This document shows, piece after piece, positions 36,744-45,577 of a DNA stretch of 64,000 bases. The DNA comes from Stagnimonas sp965279705 (GTDB lineage Bacteria; Pseudomonadota; Gammaproteobacteria; Nevskiales; Nevskiaceae): positions 1,364,001-1,428,000 of the forward strand of contig OZ257257.1 of NCBI GenBank assembly GCA_965279705.1, written 5' to 3'. The notes under the pieces are model-generated. The model had not been told where the DNA came from and did no database searches. It saw only the letters and a program-made list of their open reading frames with translations. Position 1 is the stretch's first letter. Each line of letters starts with the position of its first letter. The position numbers were made by a program, and so were the translations under genes.

Positions 36744-38083
36744 AGACGCGGGCCTGCGCCGCCAGGCATGCGCGGCGTGGCGGTAGCCGGGCCGCCCTTG
36801 CCGACGGCGGCAGTGGATTTCTCGCCCGCCACCACCTCTTCACCCACCGTCAAACCCGACAACACCTCGGCCTGCGTGCGGGTGGTGAGGCCGACGCGCA
36901 CGGGTCGCATCTCAAGGCCTTGTGCAGTCTTCACTTGCACCAGATAAGGCGTGCCTTGTGTCGCAGGCGCGCCGTCGGATTTTTCGCGACGCTTACGTTG
37001 CTCACCCTCGGGCGCGTCTGCGGCATCGGGCTTGGGCGCGCTACCGGCCTTGTCACGCCGCTTGCGCTTCTCACCGCTTGCGGGCGTGCTGGCGGGGTCG
37101 GGCTTCAAGGCGCCGAGCGGCACCAGCACGGCGTCCTTCGCTTCGGCGAGCACAAAGAAAGCCTGCACCGTCATGGCCGGCAGCAGCGCGCGTTCGCGGT
37201 TGTCGACGTCGACCAGCACGTTGTAGAGCACCACGTCGTTGGTGGTGGTGGGCGTGGGCTGCACCTGCCGCACGCTGCCCTGCCAGCGGCGCTCGGGCGC
37301 GCCCAGCGTGGTGAAGTAGGCCGGCATGCCGGGCGTGATGCGACTGATGTCGGCCTCGGCCACCTGCGCCCACACCGTCATCACGTCGAGATTGGCGATC
37401 TGTGCCACCACTGCCACCGACTGCGTAGAGTTGACGGTCTGGCCCTGGCGGGTGTCCTGCACCACCACCGTGCCGTCCATTGGCGAGTAGATCTTGGTGT
37501 AGCTCAGGTTGGCCAGATCGCCATCGAGGGTCGCCTGTGCCGCCTTGATCTGCGCCCCGACGGACTGGACCGCAGCGGCGGCGACGCGGGCGGCGGACTG
37601 CGCCTGCTGCACGGTGTCTTCGCTCACGGCCTTGGCGGCGGCCATGCGCTCGTTGCGCGCGGCCTGCTCGTTGGCCAGCACCAGCTCGGCCTGCCGCTGC
37701 GCCAGCTGGGCCTTTAGGTTGTCGAGGTTCGCGCGGTCCTTGCTCACGGTGGAGGCGTACACCGTCGGGTCGATCTCGGCGATGAGATCGCCCTTGGCGA
37801 CGCGATCACCAATGGCGACCTGAATCTTGAGAATACGGCCCGACACCTGGGTGCCGACATCGACGTATTCCTTAGCCTTGAGCGAACCGACGGCCGTCAC
37901 GGTTTTTTCCAGATCACCCTGCTCGACGGTCGCGAAGCGAAGGTTGGCGGCGGGGTCGGCGGCCTTGGCGCGCTTCCAGGCAAAGCCTGCGCCTGCGATG
38001 ACCAACGCGAGTATCAGGGCCAACAACCACCAGCGGCGGCGACGCGGGATGCGTGAGGTGGCGGGACGGAAGGTTTCGCTCAT
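36740..38083 (-). CDS. macA: MacA-type periplasmic adaptor with basic linker insert
   Basis: 447 residues from the ATG at 38083 (a GTG at 38146 is in frame but precedes an implausible N-terminus). Cytoplasmic Arg-rich start, one membrane helix (about 17-36), lipoyl halves and a coiled-coil hairpin (about 80-190), and beta-barrel domains. About residues 320-365 hold an insert with two similar Lys/Arg-rich repeats (GEKRKRRDKAGSAPKPDA and GEQRKRREKSDGAPATQG) not seen in E. coli MacA. First gene of the operon. Confidence 0.88.
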   Translation of the reverse strand: MSETFRPATSRIPRRRRWWLLALILALVIAGAGFAWKRAKAADPAANLRFATVEQGDLEKTVTAVGSLKAKEYVDVGTQVSGRILKIQVAIGDRVAKGDLIAEIDPTVYASTVSKDRANLDNLKAQLAQRQAELVLANEQAARNERMAAAKAVSEDTVQQAQSAARVAAAAVQSVGAQIKAAQATLDGDLANLSYTKIYSPMDGTVVVQDTRQGQTVNSTQSVAVVAQIANLDVMTVWAQVAEADISRITPGMPAYFTTLGAPERRWQGSVRQVQPTPTTTNDVVLYNVLVDVDNRERALLPAMTVQAFFVLAEAKDAVLVPLGALKPDPASTPASGEKRKRRDKAGSAPKPDAADAPEGEQRKRREKSDGAPATQGTPYLVQVKTAQGLEMRPVRVGLTTRTQAEVLSGLTVGEEVVAGEKSTAAVGKGGPATATPRMPGGAGPRL

Positions 38084-38173
38084 GGTGGTGTGCTGGTTGA
38101 AAGAAGCTCTAACGCTAGAGAGCGCAGTTTCACGCACACGTTCCACGCCCGACTAGAGGCATGCTGGTAAAGA

Positions 38174-38205
38174 TTTGTTGCGGCTGCTCTTACCCGTGCA
38201 ACAAA
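38174..38205 (-). terminator. possible terminator of panE
   Basis: TTTGTTGC / GCAACAAA, an 8-bp inverted repeat with a 16-base loop just after the panE stop; weak T-run on the minus strand. Low confidence. Confidence 0.25.
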
Positions 38206-38211
38206 CCGCCG

Positions 38212-39204
38212 TTAAAGCTCGAGCGCATGCCGCAAGGCTTTGGGCGTGAGTACCGCAGGCTTGGCGAGATCGAGTGCCTCGACCATCCGCACCAGCGCGG
38301 CATTCACTGGTGCTGGCCAGTTGAGCCGCTCGCCGAGTGCGACGATCTCGCCATTGAGCTGCTGCACTTCGGTGCGGCGGCCGGCACGCACATCGCTGAC
38401 CATGCTGGGGTAGGCGCCGTCATCCAGCCCGTTCTTCACCTGCGCCAGCCACCAGGTTGTACCGCCACCGTATTTGAGCAGCGTGCGATAGCCGCGATAG
38501 GGCAGGGGCATGGGCAGGCGGTAAGCGATCTTCGCGGCCTCGATGCGATCGACGGCTTCGTCGAGGGTGGCGACGAAGATCGCGCGCAGGTCGGGGTCGC
38601 TGAGCAGGTCGCGAAAGGTGCTTTGCGTCAGCGCGCCGATGGCATTGGCGAGATTGATCAGCAGCTTGCCCCAGCAGGCCTGTTCATCCTGCGATTCGGT
38701 GAGTGCTAGGCCGCATCCGCTGAGCAGGGCGTGCAAAGTCGCGTCGCGACTAGTGCCAACCCGGGCAAGGATCACCGCCGGCTTGGTGGTGAGCTGCGCG
38801 TGCAGCACGCCGCTGTGCTGGGCGTTGAACATGATGGTGAGCGCGGTGGATTGCAGCTGCGGCAGTCGCTCGCGGATCAAGGGCAGGGCGCGCACGCCGT
38901 TCAAGGTACTGACCACGGTGAGTGTCGGCGGCGCATCGCGCAGCTGCGCCAGCAGGGCATCGAGCGCACCGAACTTGGTGGCGATGACGAGGTAGCGCGT
39001 ATCGGCATCGAACAGCTTGTCGGTGAGCGGCGGCAGCGCGGCCTTGAGCGGCGCGCGACGCGGGCGGTCGAGCGTCAGTCCACCGGCCGCTGCGAAGCCT
39101 GCTTGGTCCTTGTGCCGCGCATACAGACGAATCGGCTTGCCCGCCGTGGCCAGATGCGTGGCCAGAGTGACACCAACTGCGCCTGCACCAACCAGTGTGA
39201 GCAT
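38212..39204 (-). CDS. panE: 2-dehydropantoate 2-reductase
   Basis: 330 residues. Rossmann start MLTLVGAGAVGVTLATHL (GxGxxG), the ketopantoate reductase C-terminal helical domain with the catalytic Lys in the CWGKLLINLANAIGAL region (about 180) and the conserved Asn and Glu-type residues downstream (SMVSDVRAGRRTE). Reduces ketopantoate for coenzyme A synthesis, NADPH-dependent. Some family members act on other 2-oxoacids, so the specific role is probable rather than proven. Divergent from the LolA-like gene (95-bp gap). Confidence 0.85.
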   Translation of the reverse strand: MLTLVGAGAVGVTLATHLATAGKPIRLYARHKDQAGFAAAGGLTLDRPRRAPLKAALPPLTDKLFDADTRYLVIATKFGALDALLAQLRDAPPTLTVVSTLNGVRALPLIRERLPQLQSTALTIMFNAQHSGVLHAQLTTKPAVILARVGTSRDATLHALLSGCGLALTESQDEQACWGKLLINLANAIGALTQSTFRDLLSDPDLRAIFVATLDEAVDRIEAAKIAYRLPMPLPYRGYRTLLKYGGGTTWWLAQVKNGLDDGAYPSMVSDVRAGRRTEVQQLNGEIVALGERLNWPAPVNAALVRMVEALDLAKPAVLTPKALRHALEL

Positions 39205-39299
39205 GTTCCGATCCTCTCTGTAATGACCCGCAGCATACGAGCGCGCCGCATCTGCGGATACACTCTTGCCATAAGGCTAAGAAGGGAAGGGAGTCGCAG

Positions 39300-40073
39300 A
39301 TGATCCGCACACTGGCTGGCATGCTCGGGCTCTGGTTGCTGGTGGCGTCGGCGCACGCCGGCCCGGCGGAAGACAAGCTGATGGCCTGCATGCGCGGCAA
39401 CATTCCGCCCACCTTGCGCATCCAGGAGTTTCAGCTCACCTCGGTTGATCGCAAGGGCGACAAGCGCGCCATGCAGGGCAAGCTGTTTGCCAAGCGCGAA
39501 GGCGAGCTGCTGCGCGCCATGCTCAAGCTCACCTCGCCCACGGATGTGAACGGCGCGGCCTATCTGATCCGCGAAGGGGTCAGCAGCGATGAGATGTATG
39601 TGTTTCTGCCGGCGCTCAACAAGACCCGGCGCATCAAGGGCGGCGCGGGTGATGGCCCGCTGTTCGGCACTGATCTGTCGTATGCTGACATCAAGCAGGT
39701 GCAGAACGCCTTCACCGGCTCAACGCCGAAGATCGAAGCGCACGAGAAGATCGACAACCGGCCCGTCACCGTGCTGGGCGTGGTGCCCACGCCGGAGTCC
39801 GGCTCGAAGTATTCGCGCATCAAGGCCTGGATCGACGACGAAAGCTGCGTCGCGATGAAGGTGGAATTTCTCGAAGGGGTCACTACTCGCAAGCGCTTGC
39901 AGGCGGCGACGGGTGCCATCACCAAGGCCGGCACCTACTGGTACGTCAACGACTCGACCATGACCGACCTCAAGCTCGGTACCAAAACCCAGCTCAAGAT
40001 CACCGGCGTGAAGAGCGGCGAAGACATCGCCAACCGCTACTTCGATTCGCGCAATTTCTTCCTGGGCAACTGA
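39300..40073 (+). CDS. outer-membrane lipoprotein-sorting (LolA-like) protein
   Basis: 257 residues with a signal peptide (about 1-20, ends ASAHA). The mature part resembles the LolA-like family (PF17131) typically encoded beside MMPL transporters: VFLPALNKTRRIKG, FGTDLSYADI and YSRIKAWIDDES are typical. Such proteins have a LolA/LppX-like half-barrel and are thought to carry lipids or lipoproteins across the periplasm. It precedes the MMPL transporter by 10 bases, so the two likely function together. Confidence 0.88.
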   Translation: MIRTLAGMLGLWLLVASAHAGPAEDKLMACMRGNIPPTLRIQEFQLTSVDRKGDKRAMQGKLFAKREGELLRAMLKLTSPTDVNGAAYLIREGVSSDEMYVFLPALNKTRRIKGGAGDGPLFGTDLSYADIKQVQNAFTGSTPKIEAHEKIDNRPVTVLGVVPTPESGSKYSRIKAWIDDESCVAMKVEFLEGVTTRKRLQAATGAITKAGTYWYVNDSTMTDLKLGTKTQLKITGVKSGEDIANRYFDSRNFFLGN

Positions 40074-40083
40074 CGCGCCGCCT

Positions 40084-42801
40084 GTGCTCAACTTCCTGCT
40101 CCGTTGCGCAGCACGCCCTTGGCTGACGCTGGTGCTGGGCGCAATGCTCACCGCCGCCGCCGCCGCGGTGTGCGTGGACTGGCACAGCGGCAGCTTCAAG
40201 CTCAAGGTGGACCCGGCGATGGAGCGCCTGCTGCCCGCGCAGGATGCCGACCGCGCCGTGTATGAAACCGTGCGCGCCGTGTTTGGCGATACCGACCCGG
40301 TGCTGCTCTCGGTGCGGTTTGAAGACGGCGTGTTCACCGCCGCCAACCTCGCGCACATCGCCACGCTGGCGTCGCGCTTGCGCGAGCTGCCGGGCGTGTC
40401 GGATGTGTTCTCGCTGGAGAACGCGCCTAACCTGATTGCCGAAGACGATGCACTGGAGGTATCGAGTTTCACCGCCCAGGCCGCTGCGGACCCCAGCCGC
40501 ATCGACGCCCTGCGCGCGCAGCTGCAAGCCAACCCGATCTACGGCAACACCCTGATCTCGAAAGACGGCAAGGAGGCGGCGTTTGCCATCACCCTGCGCG
40601 GCGTCGACGAGACGGTGTTCCGCCTCAACGACTACCCCAATCGCATGGTGTCGGTGGCACAGGAGGTCGCCCCCGGCAGCCTGGTGCGCGCCACCGGCGC
40701 GCCGGTCATCAAGCGCGCGACGGCCGATGCGCTTTTGGCGACTTTGAAGTTCACCCTGCCAGCGGTGTTCGTGGTCATCACGCTGGTGCTGCTGTTTGCC
40801 TTTCGCGATCTGCGGCTGGTGCTGGCCGGCGCCATCACCGTCGGTGTCAGCCTGGTCGGCACGATGGCCATGCTGGTGCTGATGGGCTGGAAGCTGCATT
40901 TGCTCACCGCCCTCACACCGGCTTTGGTGGTGACGCAGGGACTTTGCTACTGCATCCACTGGCTCTCCGATTTCACCCGCCACAACGATGGCCGTGCACC
41001 AGCGGTACGCGCGCAAAACGCACTCAAGCACGCCGCGTTGCCACTGCTGCTCAATGCCGTGACGGCCATTGCCGGTTTCGTGGCGCTGCTGATCACGCCG
41101 CTGCCCGCCATTCACCAGTTCGCGCTGCTGACCGCGTTTGGCATTTTGCTGTCGATGCTGTCCGCACTCGTGCTGCTGCCGGCGCTGACGCTGGTGCTGG
41201 GCTGCAACGCGGCGCGCAGCAACCCGCTCTCCAGCTTTTATGACCGCATTGCCACGGCGCTGGCGAAGTACTCCATCAAGCGGCGCGGCTTGATTCTGGG
41301 CATTGCACTCGCTCTGCTGACCACCGGCGGCGTACTGGCCACACAGCTCGAATCCGGCACCGAGTTCGTGCGCAGCTTTCCGGCCGACAGCCAGGTGCGG
41401 CAGGACTACGAGGCCATCAACACCGGCTACGGCGGTGCCAACGTACTGACGGTGCTGATCGAAACCTTCGTCACCGATGCGCTCACCGACCCCGCACTGC
41501 TGGCGCAGGTGGATGGCCTCGCCAAATGGCTGCGCGAGCAGCCGGAGGTGGGCGCGGTCTACAGCTATGTGGACTTGGTGAAGCTGCTCAACCGCTCGCT
41601 GGGCGATGGCCGCGCCGAGGATGAAGTGATCCCCGACAGTGCCGCCGCGGTGAAGCAGATTCTCATCTTTGCCGGCGGCGACCAGGTGCGGCAGGTGCTG
41701 GACGCGCAATACAAAACCACCGCCGTCGTCGTGCGCGTCACCGTCGATGACGCCCGCTCGCTCGCCGCGTTTGCCGAGCGGGTCGACCGCAAGCTGGCGG
41801 CACTGCCCGCGCCGCTGTCGGCACATCTCACCGGCAGCAGCCTGCTGGCCACCCGCACCGCCGACCAACTCACCGGCGGGCAGTGGGGCTCCATCGCGCT
41901 CACTGCGTTTTTGATCTGGCTGATCCTGTCGGTGATCTTCACCTCGCCGCGCGCGGCAGCACTCGCACTGCTGCCCAACCTGGTGCCGGTCGCCATCTAT
42001 TACGGCCTGCTCAAGATCACTGGCATCGGGCTCACCCCCACCACCAGCATCATCGCCAGCATCGTGCTCGGCATCTCGGTGGACGACACCATTCACTACA
42101 TGGTGCGCTTCAACAAAGAGGCCCGCGCCCGCGGCAGCGAGATCGAGGCCGTGCGCCATGCGCTCGCCGAAGTGCTGCGCCCCATCACGCTGACCATGAT
42201 CGCGCTCTGCCTCGGCTTTCTGGTGTTCACCGGTGCCGACATGGAAAGCCAGGTGCAGTTCGGCCTGCTCGCGGCCTTCACCCTGTTTCTGTCCTGGGCG
42301 TCGGACATCACGCTCACGCCCGCGCTGGCTTCGATGGTGCGCATCGTCACCCTGTGGGACATCCTGCGGCTGGACCTGGGCCAGTCACCGCAGCACACCA
42401 TCCCGCTGCTGTCGGGGCTCTCGCTGCGGCAGGCCCGCACCTTCGCGCTGCTCAGCAATCTCGAAAAACTGCCCGCCGGCAGCCGCGTGATCACCGAGGG
42501 CGACTACGCCCGCGACATGTACGTGATCGTCGATGGTCAGGTGGAGGCCTGGGTAGACCGCCACGACGAACGCAAAACGCTCGCAACGATGGGCCGTGGC
42601 GCGGTGATGGGCGAGGCGGGCTACTTCGGCCAGCGCCGCACCGCCAACATCGACGCCCTCACCGCCGTGCGCCTGCTGCGCTTCGACAGCCAGGATCTCG
42701 AACGACTGCGCGTGCGCCATCCGCGTATCGCCGCCACCTTGTTCCGCAACCTCAACCGCATCCAGGCCGAGCGCATCGCGCGCATGACGGCGATGCTCTA
42801 G
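40084..42801 (+). CDS. MMPL/RND transporter fused to a cyclic-nucleotide-binding domain
   Basis: 905 residues from a GTG start. Residues about 1-770 are an RND/MMPL-type transporter: TM1, a periplasmic domain, then two bundles of about five helices with a sterol-sensing-domain-like central bundle (about 215-375, 615-760). Residues about 785-900 are a cNMP-binding (CRP-like) domain with the phosphate-binding cassette GEAGYFGQRRTANIDAL, which keeps the expected Gly-Glu and Arg. This would allow a soluble nucleotide such as cAMP or c-di-GMP to gate lipid export. Partner: the LolA-like protein just upstream. Confidence 0.88.
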   Translation: MLNFLLRCAARPWLTLVLGAMLTAAAAAVCVDWHSGSFKLKVDPAMERLLPAQDADRAVYETVRAVFGDTDPVLLSVRFEDGVFTAANLAHIATLASRLRELPGVSDVFSLENAPNLIAEDDALEVSSFTAQAAADPSRIDALRAQLQANPIYGNTLISKDGKEAAFAITLRGVDETVFRLNDYPNRMVSVAQEVAPGSLVRATGAPVIKRATADALLATLKFTLPAVFVVITLVLLFAFRDLRLVLAGAITVGVSLVGTMAMLVLMGWKLHLLTALTPALVVTQGLCYCIHWLSDFTRHNDGRAPAVRAQNALKHAALPLLLNAVTAIAGFVALLITPLPAIHQFALLTAFGILLSMLSALVLLPALTLVLGCNAARSNPLSSFYDRIATALAKYSIKRRGLILGIALALLTTGGVLATQLESGTEFVRSFPADSQVRQDYEAINTGYGGANVLTVLIETFVTDALTDPALLAQVDGLAKWLREQPEVGAVYSYVDLVKLLNRSLGDGRAEDEVIPDSAAAVKQILIFAGGDQVRQVLDAQYKTTAVVVRVTVDDARSLAAFAERVDRKLAALPAPLSAHLTGSSLLATRTADQLTGGQWGSIALTAFLIWLILSVIFTSPRAAALALLPNLVPVAIYYGLLKITGIGLTPTTSIIASIVLGISVDDTIHYMVRFNKEARARGSEIEAVRHALAEVLRPITLTMIALCLGFLVFTGADMESQVQFGLLAAFTLFLSWASDITLTPALASMVRIVTLWDILRLDLGQSPQHTIPLLSGLSLRQARTFALLSNLEKLPAGSRVITEGDYARDMYVIVDGQVEAWVDRHDERKTLATMGRGAVMGEAGYFGQRRTANIDALTAVRLLRFDSQDLERLRVRHPRIAATLFRNLNRIQAERIARMTAML

Positions 42802-42811
42802 CGCTGTCGGG

Positions 42812-43225
42812 TCAATCCCGGCAGAAGCCCTCGCCAGGCTGGATCGTCAGGCAGTCGGTTTTCTCCTGCAGCCACTTCATGCCGGTGCCCTTGCCGTCGC
42901 TAGCGCGGATCGTCTCGGTGGCGCCGGCACGCTCGAAAACAATGTGATCGCCCGCCGCGGTGCCCGCGTATTGCGCCGGGCCATCCAGCGACTGCAGGGT
43001 GATGACATAGCCACTGCCCTTGGCGTCCAGTTGCAGAAAGGTGCCCTCGGGGCCAGTCCAGCGCCCGAGCCAGTCGCTCAAGTGGTTCGCAGTCGCCGCC
43101 GCTGGTGCCGTTACCGCAGGCGTGGTGGCGATGGGGGTGGATGCGGCCGGCCCGACTGGCTCGGCGGGCTTGCAGCTAGCCAGCAACGTCGCCAGCAACA
43201 GGGCAATGCAATGTGGGGTTTTCAT
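42812..43225 (-). CDS. small hypothetical lipoprotein
   Basis: 137 residues. Signal peptide with lipobox LASC (Cys about 18), a Pro/Ala/Thr-rich linker, then a small domain beginning LSDWLGRWTGPEGTFLQL, which may be a lipocalin-like beta barrel. Two late Cys residues (DCLTIQPGEGFC) could form a disulfide. No family recognised with certainty. Converges with the MMPL gene. Confidence 0.7.
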   Translation of the reverse strand: MKTPHCIALLLATLLASCKPAEPVGPAASTPIATTPAVTAPAAATANHLSDWLGRWTGPEGTFLQLDAKGSGYVITLQSLDGPAQYAGTAAGDHIVFERAGATETIRASDGKGTGMKWLQEKTDCLTIQPGEGFCRD

Positions 43226-43310
43226 GGTGCTTTACTCTGATGGTGTTCTTCAGCGTAAGGCGTTGCAGCTGAAGCGGAGGTGGCTGCCGGCGCCAGATTT
43301 ACTCGGCCAT

Positions 43311-43346
43311 CCCGTAGGTCGGAGCTGCGCTAATCCGACCTACGGG
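43311..43346. repeat. perfect 13-bp inverted repeat (REP-like)
   Basis: CCCGTAGGTCGGA (43311-43323) and TCCGACCTACGGG (43334-43346) around a 10-base loop. A common intergenic palindrome type in proteobacteria; here it marks the border of the accessory patch, between the lipoprotein and the toxin gene. Not an attC: no RYYYAAC/GTTRRRY pair. Confidence 0.7.
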
Positions 43347-43352
43347 CTCTGC

Positions 43353-43691
43353 TCATAGTGCCAATACCAACCGGACACCCTCATCAATTCGGTGGAGGCA
43401 CGACACGGGGAGTATTTTGACTCTCTCAATAAGCAAACCCCGGTCAATGGTGAGCAACTGCGAAACATTGACGACGGAAGGTTTCGGAAGGCCAGATTCC
43501 GCTTTGCTAATGCGCACGTTCCCCGGGAAATCCGCCAGACCAAGATTGGACGTGATGATGGACACAATTACCGTAGCAATATGGCTTTCATTGAAAGGGT
43601 TGGCTTGTATGACAAGCACTGGACGCTTCATGCCCGGCCCAGAACCGACTGGATCGGGCAGGTCGGCCCACCAGACCTCACCACGTCTCAC
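43353..43691 (-). CDS. MazF/PemK-family toxin
   Basis: 112 residues. PemK/MazF ribonuclease fold: the start RRGEVWWADLPDPVGSGPG with KRPVLVIQ, and the SVVNVSQLLTIDRG stretch with the conserved Ser/Thr and Asp. Toxins of this family cut mRNA at short motifs and are neutralised by the partner. It follows the antitoxin with a 14-base overlap, so the pair is translated together. Confidence 0.88.
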   Translation of the reverse strand: MRRGEVWWADLPDPVGSGPGMKRPVLVIQANPFNESHIATVIVSIITSNLGLADFPGNVRISKAESGLPKPSVVNVSQLLTIDRGLLIERVKILPVSCLHRIDEGVRLVLAL

Positions 43692-43914
43692 GGCTCAGCA
43701 CCTTGAATTGAGCCGAAGCAAAAGCAGGGTCAAGCCTTGTGGATTCGCGAGCACAAACCGCGTTGATACGTTGCGTGATGTTGTGCGCGCCATGTGTGCG
43801 AACAAACCCTGCCAGTGCTTCGGCATAGAGTTGGCTGCGTGACTTGTTAAGAGCAGAAGCAAGCACCTCTGCTTCGTGGAAGATTGTGTCTGGCACTGAG
43901 ATGGCTACTTTCAT
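43678..43914 (-). CDS. ribbon-helix-helix antitoxin (MazE/ChpI-like)
   Basis: 78 residues. The N-terminal MKVAISVPDTIFHEAEVLA looks like a ribbon-helix-helix DNA-binding start followed by two helices (SRSQLYAEALAGFV); the tail would bind the toxin. A candidate promoter on the minus strand, TTGAAA (43945-43950) - 16 bases - GATACT (43923-43928), would give an almost leaderless message and overlaps the end of a transposase stub. Autoregulation is expected of the family but no operator could be proven. Confidence 0.85.
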   Translation of the reverse strand: MKVAISVPDTIFHEAEVLASALNKSRSQLYAEALAGFVRTHGAHNITQRINAVCARESTRLDPAFASAQFKVLSRETW

Positions 43915-43946
43915 GCCATCAAAGTATCACTATGGTATGACCGTTT

Positions 43947-44039
43947 TCAAGCCTCTGAAGTGCTGGGCTGCATCTGGTCTGCAAAGCGCACCGGCAGCAC
44001 TTTCAACAGGTGCGGATCGACGGGTTTGTATCGCGCCAT
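43947..44039 (-). pseudogene. truncated transposase start (IS1182-like)
   Basis: A 30-codon frame beginning MARYKPVDPHLLKVLPVRFA after a good GGAAGGAGCTTTC leader. The start resembles IS1182-family transposases, which begin MARYKxxxxxx-LIPVSLxxQ; all the rest is missing. Reads as the remnant of an insertion sequence truncated when the toxin-antitoxin segment joined. Identification rests on a short segment. Confidence 0.4.
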
Positions 44040-44127
44040 GAAAGCTCCTTCCAGAAACAACAAAGCCGCTGCAAAGGAGCAACGGCCTGTGCGCCAAATC
44101 AGGCTTGAATCTGGGGTTTTTCTACAG

Positions 44128-44173
44128 CCTCAACGCTCAAGTTAAGCGGCGGGCGCAGCCCGTCCGCTTGAAT
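44128..44173. repeat. attC site, left part, split by an IS
   Basis: CCTCAAC core (44128-44134) and the stem arms AAGTTAAGCGGCGGGC / GCCCGTCCGCTTGAAT, nearly base-for-base the attC at 1371-1428, but cut just before GCATGGTTAG. The missing right part is found at 45594-45607 beyond the insertion sequence. Confidence 0.88.
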
Positions 44174-44239
44174 GATGAAATGGCTCTCTCCCCGCTTTTC
44201 TGGCGGGCTTTTATGGTCATCGAGAGAAGGAGAGCTGAC

Positions 44240-45310
44240 ATGGACAAGGACGTTACCGTGGTGGCGGTCGATCTGGCAAAGGACGTGTTTCAGATTGCGG
44301 GTGGTGATGGTGCGGGGCGAGTCTTGCGCCGCCAGCGTCTTGGCAGCCGCCCAGCGTTTGCTCGCGAGCTGGGCCTGTGGCGCGATGTCGTTGTGGTGAT
44401 GGAGAGCTGCGCCACCGCCCACTACTGGGGCCGTGAGTGCCAGCGTCTCGGTCTCGCAGTGCGCTTGCTGCCTGCTCAGCACGTCAAAGCGTATCGCCGT
44501 CGAAACAAGACCGATGCTGCCGATGCCGAAGCCCTGCTCGAAGCCTATCGCCGCGCCCAGCTCAAGCCCGTGCCGGTGAAGAGCGAAGGCCAGCAGCTGG
44601 TGATGACCCTGCATGCGCTGCGTGAAGGCTGGAAGGCCAGCCGCGTGGCCCGCCTTAATGCCCTGCGCGGCCATCTGCGCGAATACGGCCAGACCATTCC
44701 GCTAGGCGCCGACAAGGCGATTGCCCAGGCGCCCGACTGCATTGAGCGCGTGCCAATGGCACTGCACGGACTGCTGCGACAGCTGCTTGATGAAATCCAG
44801 GACTTGAGCCGGCGCATGGTGGATGCCGAGCGACAGATCAAGACGATGAATCAGCAGAGTGTCGCCGCCACCCATTTGCAGCAGATCAGCGGCATCGGCC
44901 CGCTCACCGCCAGCGCACTGACTGCGAGTGCCGTCGATGCGAGTCACTTCAAGAATGGCCGTCAGCTCGCTGCCTGGCTGGGGCTCACGCCTCGGGAATA
45001 TAGCTCTGGCAATAGCCGCAACCTCGGCAGAATCAGTAAGCGAGGGGATGTGTATGTCCGCATGCTGCTCATCCACGGCGCGCGCAGCGCGCTGAGTGCC
45101 GCGCTCGCGTTACGACACAAGGCACCGGACAAGCTCAATCGATTGCAGCGATGGGCAACGACGCTCAATGATCGCGTCGGCATTCACAAGGCCACGGTCG
45201 CCATGGCCAACAAGCTCGCCCGCATCTGCTGGGCGATGTGGACGCATGGCGACGACTACAACGCCGAGCATGATGGTCATCGAGCCATGCAGGCATTACC
45301 GCAGCACTGA
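44240..45310 (+). CDS. IS110/IS1111-type DEDD transposase
   Basis: 356 residues from the ATG at 44240, with GAGAAGGAGAG before it; the frame is open farther upstream across the attC but that is not coding. N-terminal RuvC-like DEDD domain: VAVDLAKD (first Asp), MESCATAHYW (Glu), KTDAADAEALLEA (Asp pair). The C-terminal transposase_20 domain has GIGPLTASAL and NSRNLGRISKRGD, which includes the conserved catalytic Ser region. Intact and probably active. Confidence 0.92.
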   Translation: MDKDVTVVAVDLAKDVFQIAGGDGAGRVLRRQRLGSRPAFARELGLWRDVVVVMESCATAHYWGRECQRLGLAVRLLPAQHVKAYRRRNKTDAADAEALLEAYRRAQLKPVPVKSEGQQLVMTLHALREGWKASRVARLNALRGHLREYGQTIPLGADKAIAQAPDCIERVPMALHGLLRQLLDEIQDLSRRMVDAERQIKTMNQQSVAATHLQQISGIGPLTASALTASAVDASHFKNGRQLAAWLGLTPREYSSGNSRNLGRISKRGDVYVRMLLIHGARSALSAALALRHKAPDKLNRLQRWATTLNDRVGIHKATVAMANKLARICWAMWTHGDDYNAEHDGHRAMQALPQH

Positions 45311-45577
45311 TTCACAGCAGCACGCAGCAACGCAGCACACACCCGCAGTAGCACCTCGAAGACAGCCTCACGACACACCGGTCGGACCGGCCTTTCAGAT
45401 ACCCCGGTAACTAGGGCGAGTCTGCGATAAAGCTCGATTGAACGATAGGGATTGAAAGGCGCGGATTTTCATGAGGGCACGCAGCACGCCACGCTGACGA
45501 TGCCGGATATACGAACGCAGCCGACCGGGCTGTGATGTGAGTGAGGGACTTAAAATCCCTTAGCTATCGAGGCTTGT
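45311..45577 (+). ncRNA. probable bridge RNA region of the IS1111-type element
   Basis: 267 bases of noncoding DNA lie between the transposase stop and the right inverted repeat. In the IS1111 subgroup the bridge RNA that selects donor and target is encoded in this position. Hairpins are visible: ACCGGTCGGACCGG (45377-), CGAG/CTCG around 45418-45437, CAGC..GCTG (45519-) and AGGGA/TCCCT (45543-45559). Short matches to the expected guides are TTGAA near 45438 (target arm CTTGAAT) and TTTCAT near 45467 (complement of left-end ATGAAA). The exact RNA ends and fold are not determined. Confidence 0.5.

Noticed and set aside
40000..42159. 719-codon open frame antisense to the MMPL gene
   Set aside because: Low-complexity shadow; the plus-strand gene is full length with clear domains.
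43311..43346. Palindrome considered as an attC
   Set aside because: A perfect simple hairpin with no RYYYAAC/GTTRRRY cores and no unpaired extrahelical bases; it is a REP-like repeat.
44105..44239. 45-residue N-terminal extension of the transposase
   Set aside because: It crosses the attC and IS terminus; the ATG at 44240 has a ribosome site and family-typical start.
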